A stretch of 64,000 bases of DNA, taken from assembly GCA_028285445.1 (NCBI GenBank), contig JANQPQ010000015.1:1-64000 (forward strand), in the 5' to 3' direction. The notes under the pieces were generated by a model that saw only the letters and a list, made by a program, of their open reading frames with translations, was not told the DNA's origin and made no database searches. The position numbers were made by a program, and so were the translations under genes. Shown here one piece after another: positions 25,962-34,825 of this stretch. This stretch comes from Cyclobacteriaceae bacterium. GTDB taxonomy: Bacteria > Bacteroidota > Bacteroidia > Cytophagales > Cyclobacteriaceae. The number at the start of each line of letters is the position of its first letter. Position 1 is the first letter of the stretch.

Positions 25962-28361
25962 TTATTCATCTTTTAGGGAATCCACTGGGTTTGCCTGTGC
26001 CGCCAGCAACGAACGATAACCTACGGTACCGATTGCAATCAGCAGCGAAACCATAAAGGCCAATGCAAAGACCCAAATTCCGATATCTACGCTATAGGCA
26101 AAATCCTGCAGCCAGGTGTCCATTATCTTGAAGGCGATTGGTCCTGCGATTACCACCGCAATAAGCAGCAGCACTACAAACTCTCCAAGAAACAACTTTA
26201 GTATTTGCGGCACTGAAGCTCCCAGCACTTTTCTTACCCCAATCTCCTTAGTTTTTTGGTTTGCCATGAAAGATATTAGGCCATACAGTCCAAGCGCGCT
26301 GATCGCAATAGCTATGAAAGTAAAGATGTTGATGAGCTTTGCCAGCCTTGTCTCCTTGCGGTACATCCTATGGATTTGCGTATCCATAAACCTGAAATCA
26401 AAAATGTACTCCGGAAAAACCTGGGCCCAGGCATCTCCTATTATCTCAAGATTCTCCTCAACTCTCTCCGGGGTTGGTGTCGGTTTCATCTTTATTCCGA
26501 TTTCAAAAAAGAATCGAGGCCAATGTACCATCAAGGTAGAGGGGATATCCTGATGCAATGAGCTTACATGGAAATCCTTAACTACGCCAACAATCTCTCT
26601 CATATCTCCAAAAATGAATATTTGCTCCCCCAAGGCATCTTGGGGCTCTTCAATACCCAATACGGTTAGTAGTTGTTCATTCACCACCACGGTAAATGAA
26701 GTATCATTGCGAATACTCCTACCTGCCAGCAGTTCCAGGTCATACATTTCCAGGTAGTTCTCATCGACGGCCTTTACATTTACCCGGTGCCTGTCTTCTG
26801 CATCTGCCTGCAATCTAAAGCTGCTATCAAAATTGTTTCCTGATAACGGGCCGCCCACAGCATATGATACCTCTACTATTTGCTCGTGTTTTACCAGCTC
26901 ATTTCTGAAGACCTCCATCTTGCCTTCGTCCTGTGAGAATAAAGGCAACAACACCACTTCCTCTTTGTCAAAGCCTAGTGGTGTATTTGTAAATAACCTT
27001 ATCTGGTGGGTGATGACAATGGTGCCGATTATCAGCAGTTGCGCAATAACAAATTGCGTTAATACCAAACCCCTGCGAAACGTAAATATTCCTCCGGATT
27101 CGGTGGATATCTTCTTCTTTAGTGATTGCACCGGCTGATATCGAGAAATGACCATTGACGGGTAAAGACCTGCGGCTATACTTACGAAGACTAACACGAT
27201 GGCCAGGTAGATATACACGGATACATCCGTAACCAGGCTGATGGTACTCTCGAGGTTGATAAATTCACGGACGGAGTTAATTGTTAATTCCGCCAACCCC
27301 AGCGAGATCAATATTGCCAATAAAGTTACTACTGAAGTCTCTACCAGGTATTTGGTTACCAGTTGCATCCTGGTACTACCCATAACTTTTCTGATTCCGG
27401 TTTCTTTGGCGCGCTTAACGGATTGGGCGGTAGCCAGATTTACAAAATTGATGCAAGCAGTAAGAACCAGTATGAAACCAATGAGTCCTAACATGGCCAG
27501 CATTTGCTTTGACGCAGTACGATCGTTGAAGTTGCTAAATCGAGTGTCGAAGTGAACGGTAGCTAAGGGCTGAGCGTAATACTCATGATCCTTACCCTGA
27601 GACCTGAGTTTTTCTTCTGATATCCTTAATAAGTGGTCATCTACCTGATCTATGGTGGCATTCTCCGCCAAGACCACGTAACAATGCACCTCTGATGATG
27701 CCACGTTCCATCCATCCTCTGAATAGAATTGATCGTAGCCATCCAGAGATTTATAATCAAAAATTAGGGTAAAGGGAAAATCAGAATTTGGCGGGGGATC
27801 GGCAATAACACCAGTAATTATTGCTTCAAATTCACTGCCCAAATTGATGGTTCTGTTTAGAGCCTCTGCGTCTCCAAAATACTTTCTTGCGACGGACTCT
27901 GTTAGCACCACGGAATGAAGTGTAGTGAGTGCCTCATCTGGGTTTCCACTGATCCATTCTACATCAAACACAGAAAAATAAGACTGCTCTGCGAAGCCCA
28001 CATGATCTTCCTGAAAAAGCTTCTTTTCGCCGTTTTCTTCAAAAGAAATAGTTTCTTGATCGTGATGTTTTACCATGGCCACGTGGTCTAGCATTGGTGC
28101 CGCCTCGCGTAATACTATACCAGTTGGGTAATAAGCTCCGGGATCAAATTCATCACCGGTGGGGCTATGAGAAATGCTGGTGATTCGGTAAGTACGATCG
28201 TAATTGTTGTGGTGGGTATCGAAGCTTAGCTCGAAGTTGATTATTACGAATAGAATCAAACTGCTCCCCACTCCTAAGGCCAACCCGATTATGTTAATTG
28301 CGGTACTTACCTTGTTCTTAATGAGATTTCGTAATGATGATTTAAGATATTCCTTCAGCAT
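25962..28361 (-). CDS. FtsX/MacB-like permease, module II gene 3
   Basis: This 799-residue beta-lineage permease starts MLKEYLKSSLRNLIKNKVST. It has HFDTRFSNFNDRTASKQM before TM2, KRAKETGIRKVMGS in the first unit, linker TPLGFDKEEVVLLPLF, and FMANQKTKEIGVRKVLGA in the second unit. Periplasmic signatures are HSVVLTESVARKYFGDAEAL and VVVNEQLLTVLGIEEPQDAL. The tail is NPVDSLKDE. It lies 12 bp downstream of gene 2. Similarity to genes 1, 2 and 6 within the array suggests local duplication. Confidence 0.92.
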   Translation of the reverse strand: MLKEYLKSSLRNLIKNKVSTAINIIGLALGVGSSLILFVIINFELSFDTHHNNYDRTYRITSISHSPTGDEFDPGAYYPTGIVLREAAPMLDHVAMVKHHDQETISFEENGEKKLFQEDHVGFAEQSYFSVFDVEWISGNPDEALTTLHSVVLTESVARKYFGDAEALNRTINLGSEFEAIITGVIADPPPNSDFPFTLIFDYKSLDGYDQFYSEDGWNVASSEVHCYVVLAENATIDQVDDHLLRISEEKLRSQGKDHEYYAQPLATVHFDTRFSNFNDRTASKQMLAMLGLIGFILVLTACINFVNLATAQSVKRAKETGIRKVMGSTRMQLVTKYLVETSVVTLLAILISLGLAELTINSVREFINLESTISLVTDVSVYIYLAIVLVFVSIAAGLYPSMVISRYQPVQSLKKKISTESGGIFTFRRGLVLTQFVIAQLLIIGTIVITHQIRLFTNTPLGFDKEEVVLLPLFSQDEGKMEVFRNELVKHEQIVEVSYAVGGPLSGNNFDSSFRLQADAEDRHRVNVKAVDENYLEMYDLELLAGRSIRNDTSFTVVVNEQLLTVLGIEEPQDALGEQIFIFGDMREIVGVVKDFHVSSLHQDIPSTLMVHWPRFFFEIGIKMKPTPTPERVEENLEIIGDAWAQVFPEYIFDFRFMDTQIHRMYRKETRLAKLINIFTFIAIAISALGLYGLISFMANQKTKEIGVRKVLGASVPQILKLFLGEFVVLLLIAVVIAGPIAFKIMDTWLQDFAYSVDIGIWVFALAFMVSLLIAIGTVGYRSLLAAQANPVDSLKDE

Positions 28362-28373
28362 AAGTTTATAGCT

Positions 28374-30782
28374 TTATTCTGTTCGCAATGAATTCACCGG
28401 ATTAGCTCCTGCCGCTTTCAGCGCTTGATAACCAACAGTGGCTATGGCAATGACCACTGTCACCGCCAGGGCTATGACGTACATACCCACGGTTTGATCA
28501 CTTCGGTAAGTAAACTCTTGCAGCCAGGTTTCTAGTCCGAAATAGGAAAGTGGAGTAGCTATGGCAAACGCTATTACGAGCAACTTGAGAAATTCCTTGA
28601 AGAAAATACCGAGTATGCTATTCACAGTGGCCCCCATTACTTTTCTAATGCCTATCTCTTTTATCTTCCTGTTCGCCATAAAAGAGACCAGCCCTAATAG
28701 ACCCAAACAACCGATAATTACTGCTATCGCGGCAAACACTTTTAGCATAGTCGACATTTTGATCTCGCCGGTATAGAAGTTCTCAATTACTACATCCATA
28801 AACTGATAGCTGTAGTCGTATCCGGGATATAACTCTTTGTGTATACTTTCAAGCTGGGCTTGCAGCGCGCTTATGTTATTGAAATTTGCAACTATGCCCA
28901 TGGTTGAATAGTAGGATGCATCAGTGAACAGTGCGGTTGATTCAATTCCTCTTCGCATTGAGGCCGTGTGGAAGTCACTTACAACGCCATGAACCAGACC
29001 TTCCCTTCCCCAAACACTCACGTATTCTCCAACTACCTCCTCTGGGCTGGCATAACCCATTGATTTGGTAAGCGATTCATTGAGCAAATAACCATTGAGC
29101 GTATCACTGTCGGGTAAGCCGTTTCCGGCCAGAAGCTGGATACCGTAAGTTTTTAGATAATTAGCGTCGGCAATCTTTATGAGGGTGCTCATTTTTTTGC
29201 TTTCCCCTTCCTTATCGTATTCAAAATTTACTCTTGACGTGGAAGTGGAAGCCGGTGACGTGGCTGCCAGGCTTATTTCTTTTACATCCGCCAACTGACT
29301 AACTCGGTTCTTAAAAGCTTGCTGCTTTGATATCTCTCTTGTTGGTAAATAGATATTTAAGATCCCTTCCTTGTCAAATCCCAGCGGCGCATTTCGTACG
29401 TAGTTCATCTGGCTGGTAATTACAACAATACCAATAAGCAAAACCTGAGAAATGAAAAACTGAAATACAACCAGGCTCCTTCTTAAAAGTAAGCCACCCG
29501 ACTGCATATCATTTATGGTGGTTTTGATTGCCGCCAATGGCTTAAAGCCTGAAAGTACTAACGCGGGATAAAAGCCGGCCACAAAGGTTACTCCTACCGT
29601 TAGGCTCACCAGGAAGAGCCACATACCTGGAGATCCGAAATCAAGATCAAGGTTTAGGTTGAGAAAGTTATTGACCTTGATGAGAGAGAGCTCCGTGAGG
29701 CCAAGAGCGATTAACAATGACAGTGTTGTTATGATTAAGGTCTCAAGTAAAAACTGGGTAACTAGTTGACTACGTCTGCTGCCCAGTACTTTCTTTACGC
29801 CAACTTCCTTTGCCCGTTTGACAGCTTGTGCCGTAGCCAGGTTTATGAAGTTGACGCAAGCTGCACTAAGCAGAAAAATACCCACAAGCATAAATGCCAA
29901 AATGTTCTCTCTGCTTACAGATCGGTAATTGAGGTTAGAATATTGCTTGTCAAAGTGTACGTCAGCCAGGGGATGAATCTCATAGTAGCTTGTGCGATAG
30001 TCGTCGGGGTTAACTGGTCCGTGGTACTTGTCGCGGAATGCCGGCATTCTATCTATTACATTGTCTATACTTTCATTTTCTGCTAACAATACATAAACTT
30101 GGTTATCACTCCATGTACTGTTCCACCCTTCATCGTCATCAATCAATTCCTGCGTTATGGTTTCCAATGAAATTAGCATTTCAAATGGGAAGTCGGTTTG
30201 GCCCAGCGGGTAGTCTTCCATTACGCCTGTAATCAGCAGATCATATTTGCCATCCATATTTAAAGACTGACCAAGTACCTCCAGGCTTCCGAAATACTTC
30301 ATAGCTAATTTTCTGGAAAGCACTACAGAACCTGCATTGGTTAAGGAGTTCTTGGGATCCCCTGCCAACCACGGTCTGTCAAGGATTTGGTAGAGGTTGT
30401 CGTCTGTAAATCCAATTCCCGTCGACTCCTGGAATTTATTCTCTTCAGAAGTACCTGGATTGATGGTAATCATACCCGATTGCACATAACGGATCATGGT
30501 TACTCTTTCCAGCTCCGGAAAATCTGTTCTGGCTGCCTCAGCTAACGGTACCGGCACCCCAGGGTTAAAATCCCACCGTTCATCTGAAAAGGATTTAGTC
30601 ACGATTCGATAGATGCGATCAAATTTCTCGTGGTGAGTATCAAAGCCCGTCATGTAGCTAACCATGAGGTACATCACTAACATGCAGGTAAGGCCCACAG
30701 AAAGGCCCGTTATGTTTATTAAGGTGAAGAACCGATTCCGGATGAAGTTTCTGAGAGCGGTCTTGAAAAAATTCTTGGTCAT
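28374..30782 (-). CDS. FtsX/MacB-like permease, module II gene 2
   Basis: This 802-residue beta-lineage permease starts MTKNFFKTALRNFIRNRFFT. Landmarks are GSVVLSRKLAMKYFGSLEVL, HFDKQYSNLNYRSVSRENIL before TM2, first coupling-type motif KRAKEVGVKKVLGS, linker APLGFDKEGILNIYLP, GYLLNESLTKSMGYASPEE and second motif FMANRKIKEIGIRKVMGA, with tail NPVNSLRTE. It starts 47 bp after gene 1. The leader contains AAAACCCAACAAC, also seen before the 46441-48846 permease of module III. Confidence 0.92.
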   Translation of the reverse strand: MTKNFFKTALRNFIRNRFFTLINITGLSVGLTCMLVMYLMVSYMTGFDTHHEKFDRIYRIVTKSFSDERWDFNPGVPVPLAEAARTDFPELERVTMIRYVQSGMITINPGTSEENKFQESTGIGFTDDNLYQILDRPWLAGDPKNSLTNAGSVVLSRKLAMKYFGSLEVLGQSLNMDGKYDLLITGVMEDYPLGQTDFPFEMLISLETITQELIDDDEGWNSTWSDNQVYVLLAENESIDNVIDRMPAFRDKYHGPVNPDDYRTSYYEIHPLADVHFDKQYSNLNYRSVSRENILAFMLVGIFLLSAACVNFINLATAQAVKRAKEVGVKKVLGSRRSQLVTQFLLETLIITTLSLLIALGLTELSLIKVNNFLNLNLDLDFGSPGMWLFLVSLTVGVTFVAGFYPALVLSGFKPLAAIKTTINDMQSGGLLLRRSLVVFQFFISQVLLIGIVVITSQMNYVRNAPLGFDKEGILNIYLPTREISKQQAFKNRVSQLADVKEISLAATSPASTSTSRVNFEYDKEGESKKMSTLIKIADANYLKTYGIQLLAGNGLPDSDTLNGYLLNESLTKSMGYASPEEVVGEYVSVWGREGLVHGVVSDFHTASMRRGIESTALFTDASYYSTMGIVANFNNISALQAQLESIHKELYPGYDYSYQFMDVVIENFYTGEIKMSTMLKVFAAIAVIIGCLGLLGLVSFMANRKIKEIGIRKVMGATVNSILGIFFKEFLKLLVIAFAIATPLSYFGLETWLQEFTYRSDQTVGMYVIALAVTVVIAIATVGYQALKAAGANPVNSLRTE

Positions 30783-30829
30783 CGCTTTACTAAATTGAGT
30801 TGTTGGGTTTTCTTTTGCTAAGTCCGAAT

Positions 30830-33214
30830 CTATTCATCTCTCAGCGCATCCACCGGGTTGGCTACTGCAGCCTTATATGATTTATAGCTCACAGTTGCCA
30901 AAGCAATGAATATTGAAAAAGCTATTCCAGATGCCATTATCCACCAGGAGATATCAATTTTGTATGCAAACTCCTGTAGCCATTGATCCATAAAGTAATA
31001 TGAGGTTGGGGCAGCGATTAAAAATGCTAGAATCACCAGTAATAAGAATTCCCTAGAGAACAGCATAACTATACTAGCCACGGTAGCTCCTAAAACCTTT
31101 CTGACTCCAACTTCCTTAGTGCGCTGCGTCGCCATGAATGATACCAGGCCAAATAACCCCATGCAACCGATAAAAATGGCCAGCCCTGAAAATATCTGGA
31201 TCGTTCTGGAAGTGCGCTGTTCATCTTCGTAGTAACTGGCAATCCGATCATCTAGAAAAGTGTATTCAAATACCCTATCTGGAAAAAGCGCAGTCCACGA
31301 TTCCTCAATTTTACCTAATGCCTGCTGTATATTGGCAGAATTGATCTTGATGGCAGCCATATAGTAACTCTGCTTGCGTGAGACTATAACCAGTGGCTGT
31401 ATTTCCTGGTGCATAGATACTGACACAAAATCTTTTACCACGCCAGTTACCGGCGCACGACCAGCCCACACCCTAATCTCCTTTCCAATTATCTCCTGAG
31501 GATTTGCAAATCCGAAAGTTCGCGCCAGCTCCTCGTTTACTACCACCCTATTGGCGGTATCAGAGCGTATCAATCCTTCACCTGCTACTAACTGCAGTTG
31601 ATAAGTATCTATGAAATGTTCGTCTGCCAGCTTTATCTGCGCTTGTTCAGTCAACTCTTCATTATCAGTATATATTGTTGCATTGGTTGTCCAGACATTT
31701 GAGTTAGCCGCACCAGTGTTTGATAGGCTTACATTGACAATTGAAGATTCTTGAACCAATGTATTTCTGAAAGTCTCCTGATCTTGTTTTTCCCTGGAAT
31801 AGAATGTTACCTCGACGATCGCCTCAGAGTCAAATCCCTGGGGCGAATTCATGAAATAGTCTATCTGTTGCGATACCACGATCGTTCCTACAATCAATAC
31901 CTGGGAAATGACAAACTGCACAACTACCAGAGAACGCCTAAGAGTAGATTTGCCTTTTTCTCCACCAGAAATTCTCTTCTTCATGGCTATTGCTGGCTGA
32001 ACGTTGGCTAATACCCAGGCTGGATAGATGCCACTAAGCAAGGTCGTAACCAGGTAAACTCCCATGATAAATAGAATGGCGTAAATATTCGTCCAGTATG
32101 CAAATTCCAGGTGGAAGCCAAGCAGTTGATCTATTTGCAATGCAACCAGTTCAATAAAACCAAACGACACCACTAAGCTAAACAGAGTAATCAGGCCTGT
32201 TTCACCCAAAAAATGCGCGATAAATTGCCAACGGTTGCCTCCCAAAACTTTGCGAACTCCCACCTCCTTACTGCGCTTAATAACAAGTACCGTATTGAGA
32301 TTTATGAAATTGATCACCGCGGTGAAGAGGATAAAGAACCCAATCACAGCCATGCCATAGAGCGTTTCCTTGCTGCTCAATCGGTTAAAACTAAACCCAT
32401 ATTGAGGCTCAAGGTGGATATCTGCCACAGGTTGCAAATAGGAATTAAAGCTTACCCCCTCTTCAATTTCCCGATGGCGCGCGATGAAATCTGACAAAGC
32501 AAAGTCAATATCTTCATAGTCTACGCCTTCATCCAATTTGATGTAGCAGTGCGTTGCATCTGATACGCTGTTCCAGTTTTCAGCAGCGGGGTCACCCTTT
32601 AGCTCAAAGGGCAAATACATATTGAATTGGAATTCCGAATTGAGGGGAGGGTCTTCAAGAACTCCTGTTATTTGCAAATCTTCTTCGCCCTGGTAGGAAA
32701 TTACCCGGCCTACAACATCGGTCGTGTTGAAGAATCTCTCAGCCACCGCCCTGGTTATAACCACAGAATTTGGGTTTGCTAATGCGGTGGCTGCGTCTCC
32801 ACCCAACCAGGTGAATGTGAACATCTGCAGAAAATCGTTATTGGTAAACACCGCATTTTCGGTGTGGTTGGAAACACCCCCGTTAGTTTCAACCTTAAAC
32901 ACAGGACTTGAGAAGTTACCATCAACGATGGCTACATACTCCAGGTCTTGAATTTCATCTTTAACAGCAAAGGGCATCGGGTAGGCAACACCAGTTCTAA
33001 GATCAATTTCTCCATACACATTCGCTTCCATAACTACTCGATACAGGCGATCCAGATCGGTATGGTACTGATCGTAGCTACGCTCGAAGTTAATTATGGT
33101 GTAGATTACTATGGCGCTGCTGATACCGATGGAAAGACCCAGCACATTGATGAAAGTATAGGCCTTATTCTTTAAGAAGCTGCGGAAAGTTGTTCTGAAA
33201 AAGCTTTTGATCAT
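30830..33214 (-). CDS. FtsX/MacB-like permease, module II gene 1 (promoter-proximal)
   Basis: This 794-residue inner-membrane protein shows the layout shared by all the permeases here. One helix (about 14-37) is followed by a MacB-type periplasmic domain (to about 250) and three helices of an FtsX unit carrying KRSKEVGVRKVLGG. The whole plan then repeats (helix about 420-440, second periplasmic domain, FtsX unit with QRTKEVGVRKVLGA), ending NPVDALRDE. Such duplicated 'orphan' permeases equal a fused MacB dimer and lack their own ATPase. It is of beta lineage (FMATQR). The ATG at 33214 is chosen over one 18 nt upstream (33232): the predicted promoter at 33239-33254 would start RNA near 33228, and the other paralogues also begin M-I/L/V-K/R. 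The transported substrate is unknown. Confidence 0.92.
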   Translation of the reverse strand: MIKSFFRTTFRSFLKNKAYTFINVLGLSIGISSAIVIYTIINFERSYDQYHTDLDRLYRVVMEANVYGEIDLRTGVAYPMPFAVKDEIQDLEYVAIVDGNFSSPVFKVETNGGVSNHTENAVFTNNDFLQMFTFTWLGGDAATALANPNSVVITRAVAERFFNTTDVVGRVISYQGEEDLQITGVLEDPPLNSEFQFNMYLPFELKGDPAAENWNSVSDATHCYIKLDEGVDYEDIDFALSDFIARHREIEEGVSFNSYLQPVADIHLEPQYGFSFNRLSSKETLYGMAVIGFFILFTAVINFINLNTVLVIKRSKEVGVRKVLGGNRWQFIAHFLGETGLITLFSLVVSFGFIELVALQIDQLLGFHLEFAYWTNIYAILFIMGVYLVTTLLSGIYPAWVLANVQPAIAMKKRISGGEKGKSTLRRSLVVVQFVISQVLIVGTIVVSQQIDYFMNSPQGFDSEAIVEVTFYSREKQDQETFRNTLVQESSIVNVSLSNTGAANSNVWTTNATIYTDNEELTEQAQIKLADEHFIDTYQLQLVAGEGLIRSDTANRVVVNEELARTFGFANPQEIIGKEIRVWAGRAPVTGVVKDFVSVSMHQEIQPLVIVSRKQSYYMAAIKINSANIQQALGKIEESWTALFPDRVFEYTFLDDRIASYYEDEQRTSRTIQIFSGLAIFIGCMGLFGLVSFMATQRTKEVGVRKVLGATVASIVMLFSREFLLLVILAFLIAAPTSYYFMDQWLQEFAYKIDISWWIMASGIAFSIFIALATVSYKSYKAAVANPVDALRDE

Positions 33215-33238
33215 ATCCTGGTGATTTGACATCCCTTT

Positions 33239-33254
33239 TCCAAAAGCAATGCCA
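33239..33254 (-). promoter_or_regulatory. Predicted sigma-54-type promoter of module II permease array
   Basis: On the minus strand the element reads TGGCATTGCTTTTGGA. TGGCA at -24 and TTGG at -12 have correct spacing, but the last base is G instead of the consensus C. Predicted RNA start is near 33228, giving a leader of about 14 nt before the ATG at 33214. It is the counterpart of the elements at 461-476 and 58647-58662. Confidence 0.6.
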
Positions 33255-33317
33255 CAATTATAAGATTCTATATATCAACTACTTACGAGTATTTCCGGTG
33301 CAACACCGAATCAAAAC

Positions 33318-33358
33318 TGTATCACTTTCGTTACACAAATACGTATGTTTATGATACA
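33318..33358. promoter_or_regulatory. Probable activator dyad of module II
   Basis: TGTATCA at 33318-33324 and TGATACA at 33352-33358 are inverted around a centre at 33338, with a small ATACGTAT palindrome near the centre. The centre is 98 bp upstream of the predicted -12 base at 33240, as in module III. The half-site GTATCA is shared with the module III dyad. A short CGGTG/CACCG hairpin (33296-33308) lies between the dyad and the promoter. Confidence 0.5.
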
Positions 33359-33390
33359 CAATTTATTAAATTGGAAGATTAGCCACCGAC

Positions 33391-34761
33391 ATGGAAAAAA
33401 CCGCTGGAACCATATTGATAATAGATGACGACCGGGATGTTTTGGAAACCGCCCGTATGTTTCTGAAACAACAATTCGAGAGAGTAATAATTGACCCGGA
33501 CCCCACCAAACTACCAGCTATTCTTGAAGAAGAATCGATTGATGTGATTCTGCTGGATATGAACTTTAAGAAAGGGGTAAATGATGGGGAAGAAGGTTTT
33601 TATTGGCTTTCCGAGATTTTGAAGATTGATGACAAGGCTATTGTAATCCTAATTACGGCTTATGGGGAAGTAGACCTGGCGGTAAAGGCTATCAAAATGG
33701 GGGCCACAGATTTTGTGCTAAAGCCCTGGAAAAATCAGAAACTGCTCGGTACTATTCTCTCGGCCTTGCAGCTAAGAAAATCGAAGCTGGAAGTGGGAAA
33801 GCTGAAAGACACGCAACAAAAGCTTAACGAAGGTATCAGTAAGCAATTCTCCGATTTCGTAGGAGAATCGCCGTTAATTCAACGTGTTTATGAACTCATG
33901 GAAAAGGTGGCTGATACCGACGCGAATGTGCTTATTTTAGGTGAAAACGGAACTGGGAAGGAACTGGTAGCGAGAGGGCTGCATAACAAATCGAGCCGAA
34001 AAGACAACCCCTTTATTAGCGTAGACCTTGGCGCCATTAGTGAAACTTTATTTGAAAGTGAACTTTTTGGCCATGTTAAGGGCGCCTTTACAGATGCCAA
34101 AGAGAATCGGGTCGGTAGTTTCGAGCTTGCTTCGGGAGGTACAATCTTTCTTGATGAAATAGGCAATCTATCCCTGCCATTGCAGGCCAAGCTGCTTACG
34201 GTTTTGCAAAACCGAACAGTGAAGCGGGTGGGTTCAAACAAAGATATAAATATCGACATCCGGCTGATCTGCGCAACCAATATGCCTTTGTATGATATGG
34301 TGGAGGAAGGAAAATTCAGGCAAGACCTTCTGTACAGAATAAATACGGTGGAAATACAGCTACCACCATTACGAGATCGGGTGGATGACATTCCACTATT
34401 GACCGAACACTTTCTGAATATCTACGCTAAGAAGTATCAGAAAGATGGTTTGCAAATTGGCAAAGAGGTAATGGCTAAACTGAAGAAGTACAAATGGCAA
34501 GGCAATGTTCGCGAATTGCAACATGCCGTTGAGCGCGCCATAATTTTAAGTGAAGGCAAAAAGATAACCTCCTCTGATTTTTTCCTGAAGCCCGCGGCTA
34601 GTGGTAAGAAAGCGATTGAGGCTACCACCCTGGAAGAAATGGAGAAGGTGTTTATTCTTCAATCTTTAGAAGAAAACCAGGGGAATGTAACCAAAACTGC
34701 CCAGGTATTAGGACTAACGCGTACGGCTCTTTATCGTAGACTGAATAAGTATGGAATCTAA
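33391..34761 (+). CDS. NtrC-type sigma-54-dependent response regulator (module II)
   Basis: This is a 456-residue activator. The receiver has D12-D14 and phospho-acceptor D56 (ILLDMNFKKG). The AAA+ domain has GENGTGKELVARG, the sigma-54 loop GAFTDA at 231-236 and GNVRELQHAVERAI. The C-terminal Fis-type HTH contains NVTKTAQVLGLTRTALYRR. It is divergent from the nine-permease array across 176 bp containing the promoter and dyad described separately. The HK follows after 64 bp here, whereas modules I and III have overlapping RR and HK genes. It probably activates the array when phosphorylated by that HK. Confidence 0.93.
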   Translation: MEKTAGTILIIDDDRDVLETARMFLKQQFERVIIDPDPTKLPAILEEESIDVILLDMNFKKGVNDGEEGFYWLSEILKIDDKAIVILITAYGEVDLAVKAIKMGATDFVLKPWKNQKLLGTILSALQLRKSKLEVGKLKDTQQKLNEGISKQFSDFVGESPLIQRVYELMEKVADTDANVLILGENGTGKELVARGLHNKSSRKDNPFISVDLGAISETLFESELFGHVKGAFTDAKENRVGSFELASGGTIFLDEIGNLSLPLQAKLLTVLQNRTVKRVGSNKDINIDIRLICATNMPLYDMVEEGKFRQDLLYRINTVEIQLPPLRDRVDDIPLLTEHFLNIYAKKYQKDGLQIGKEVMAKLKKYKWQGNVRELQHAVERAIILSEGKKITSSDFFLKPAASGKKAIEATTLEEMEKVFILQSLEENQGNVTKTAQVLGLTRTALYRRLNKYGI

Positions 34762-34825
34762 GGTCAGGTTTACGACTTATACGTAATAAAGCAAAACTCA
34801 AAACTCAAAACCCTAAACCGCATCT

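Noticed and set aside
33296-33308. CGGTG/CACCG mini-hairpin as a separate operator or terminator.
   Set aside because: Five-bp arms with a 3-nt loop, not repeated in the other two regulatory regions; likely chance.
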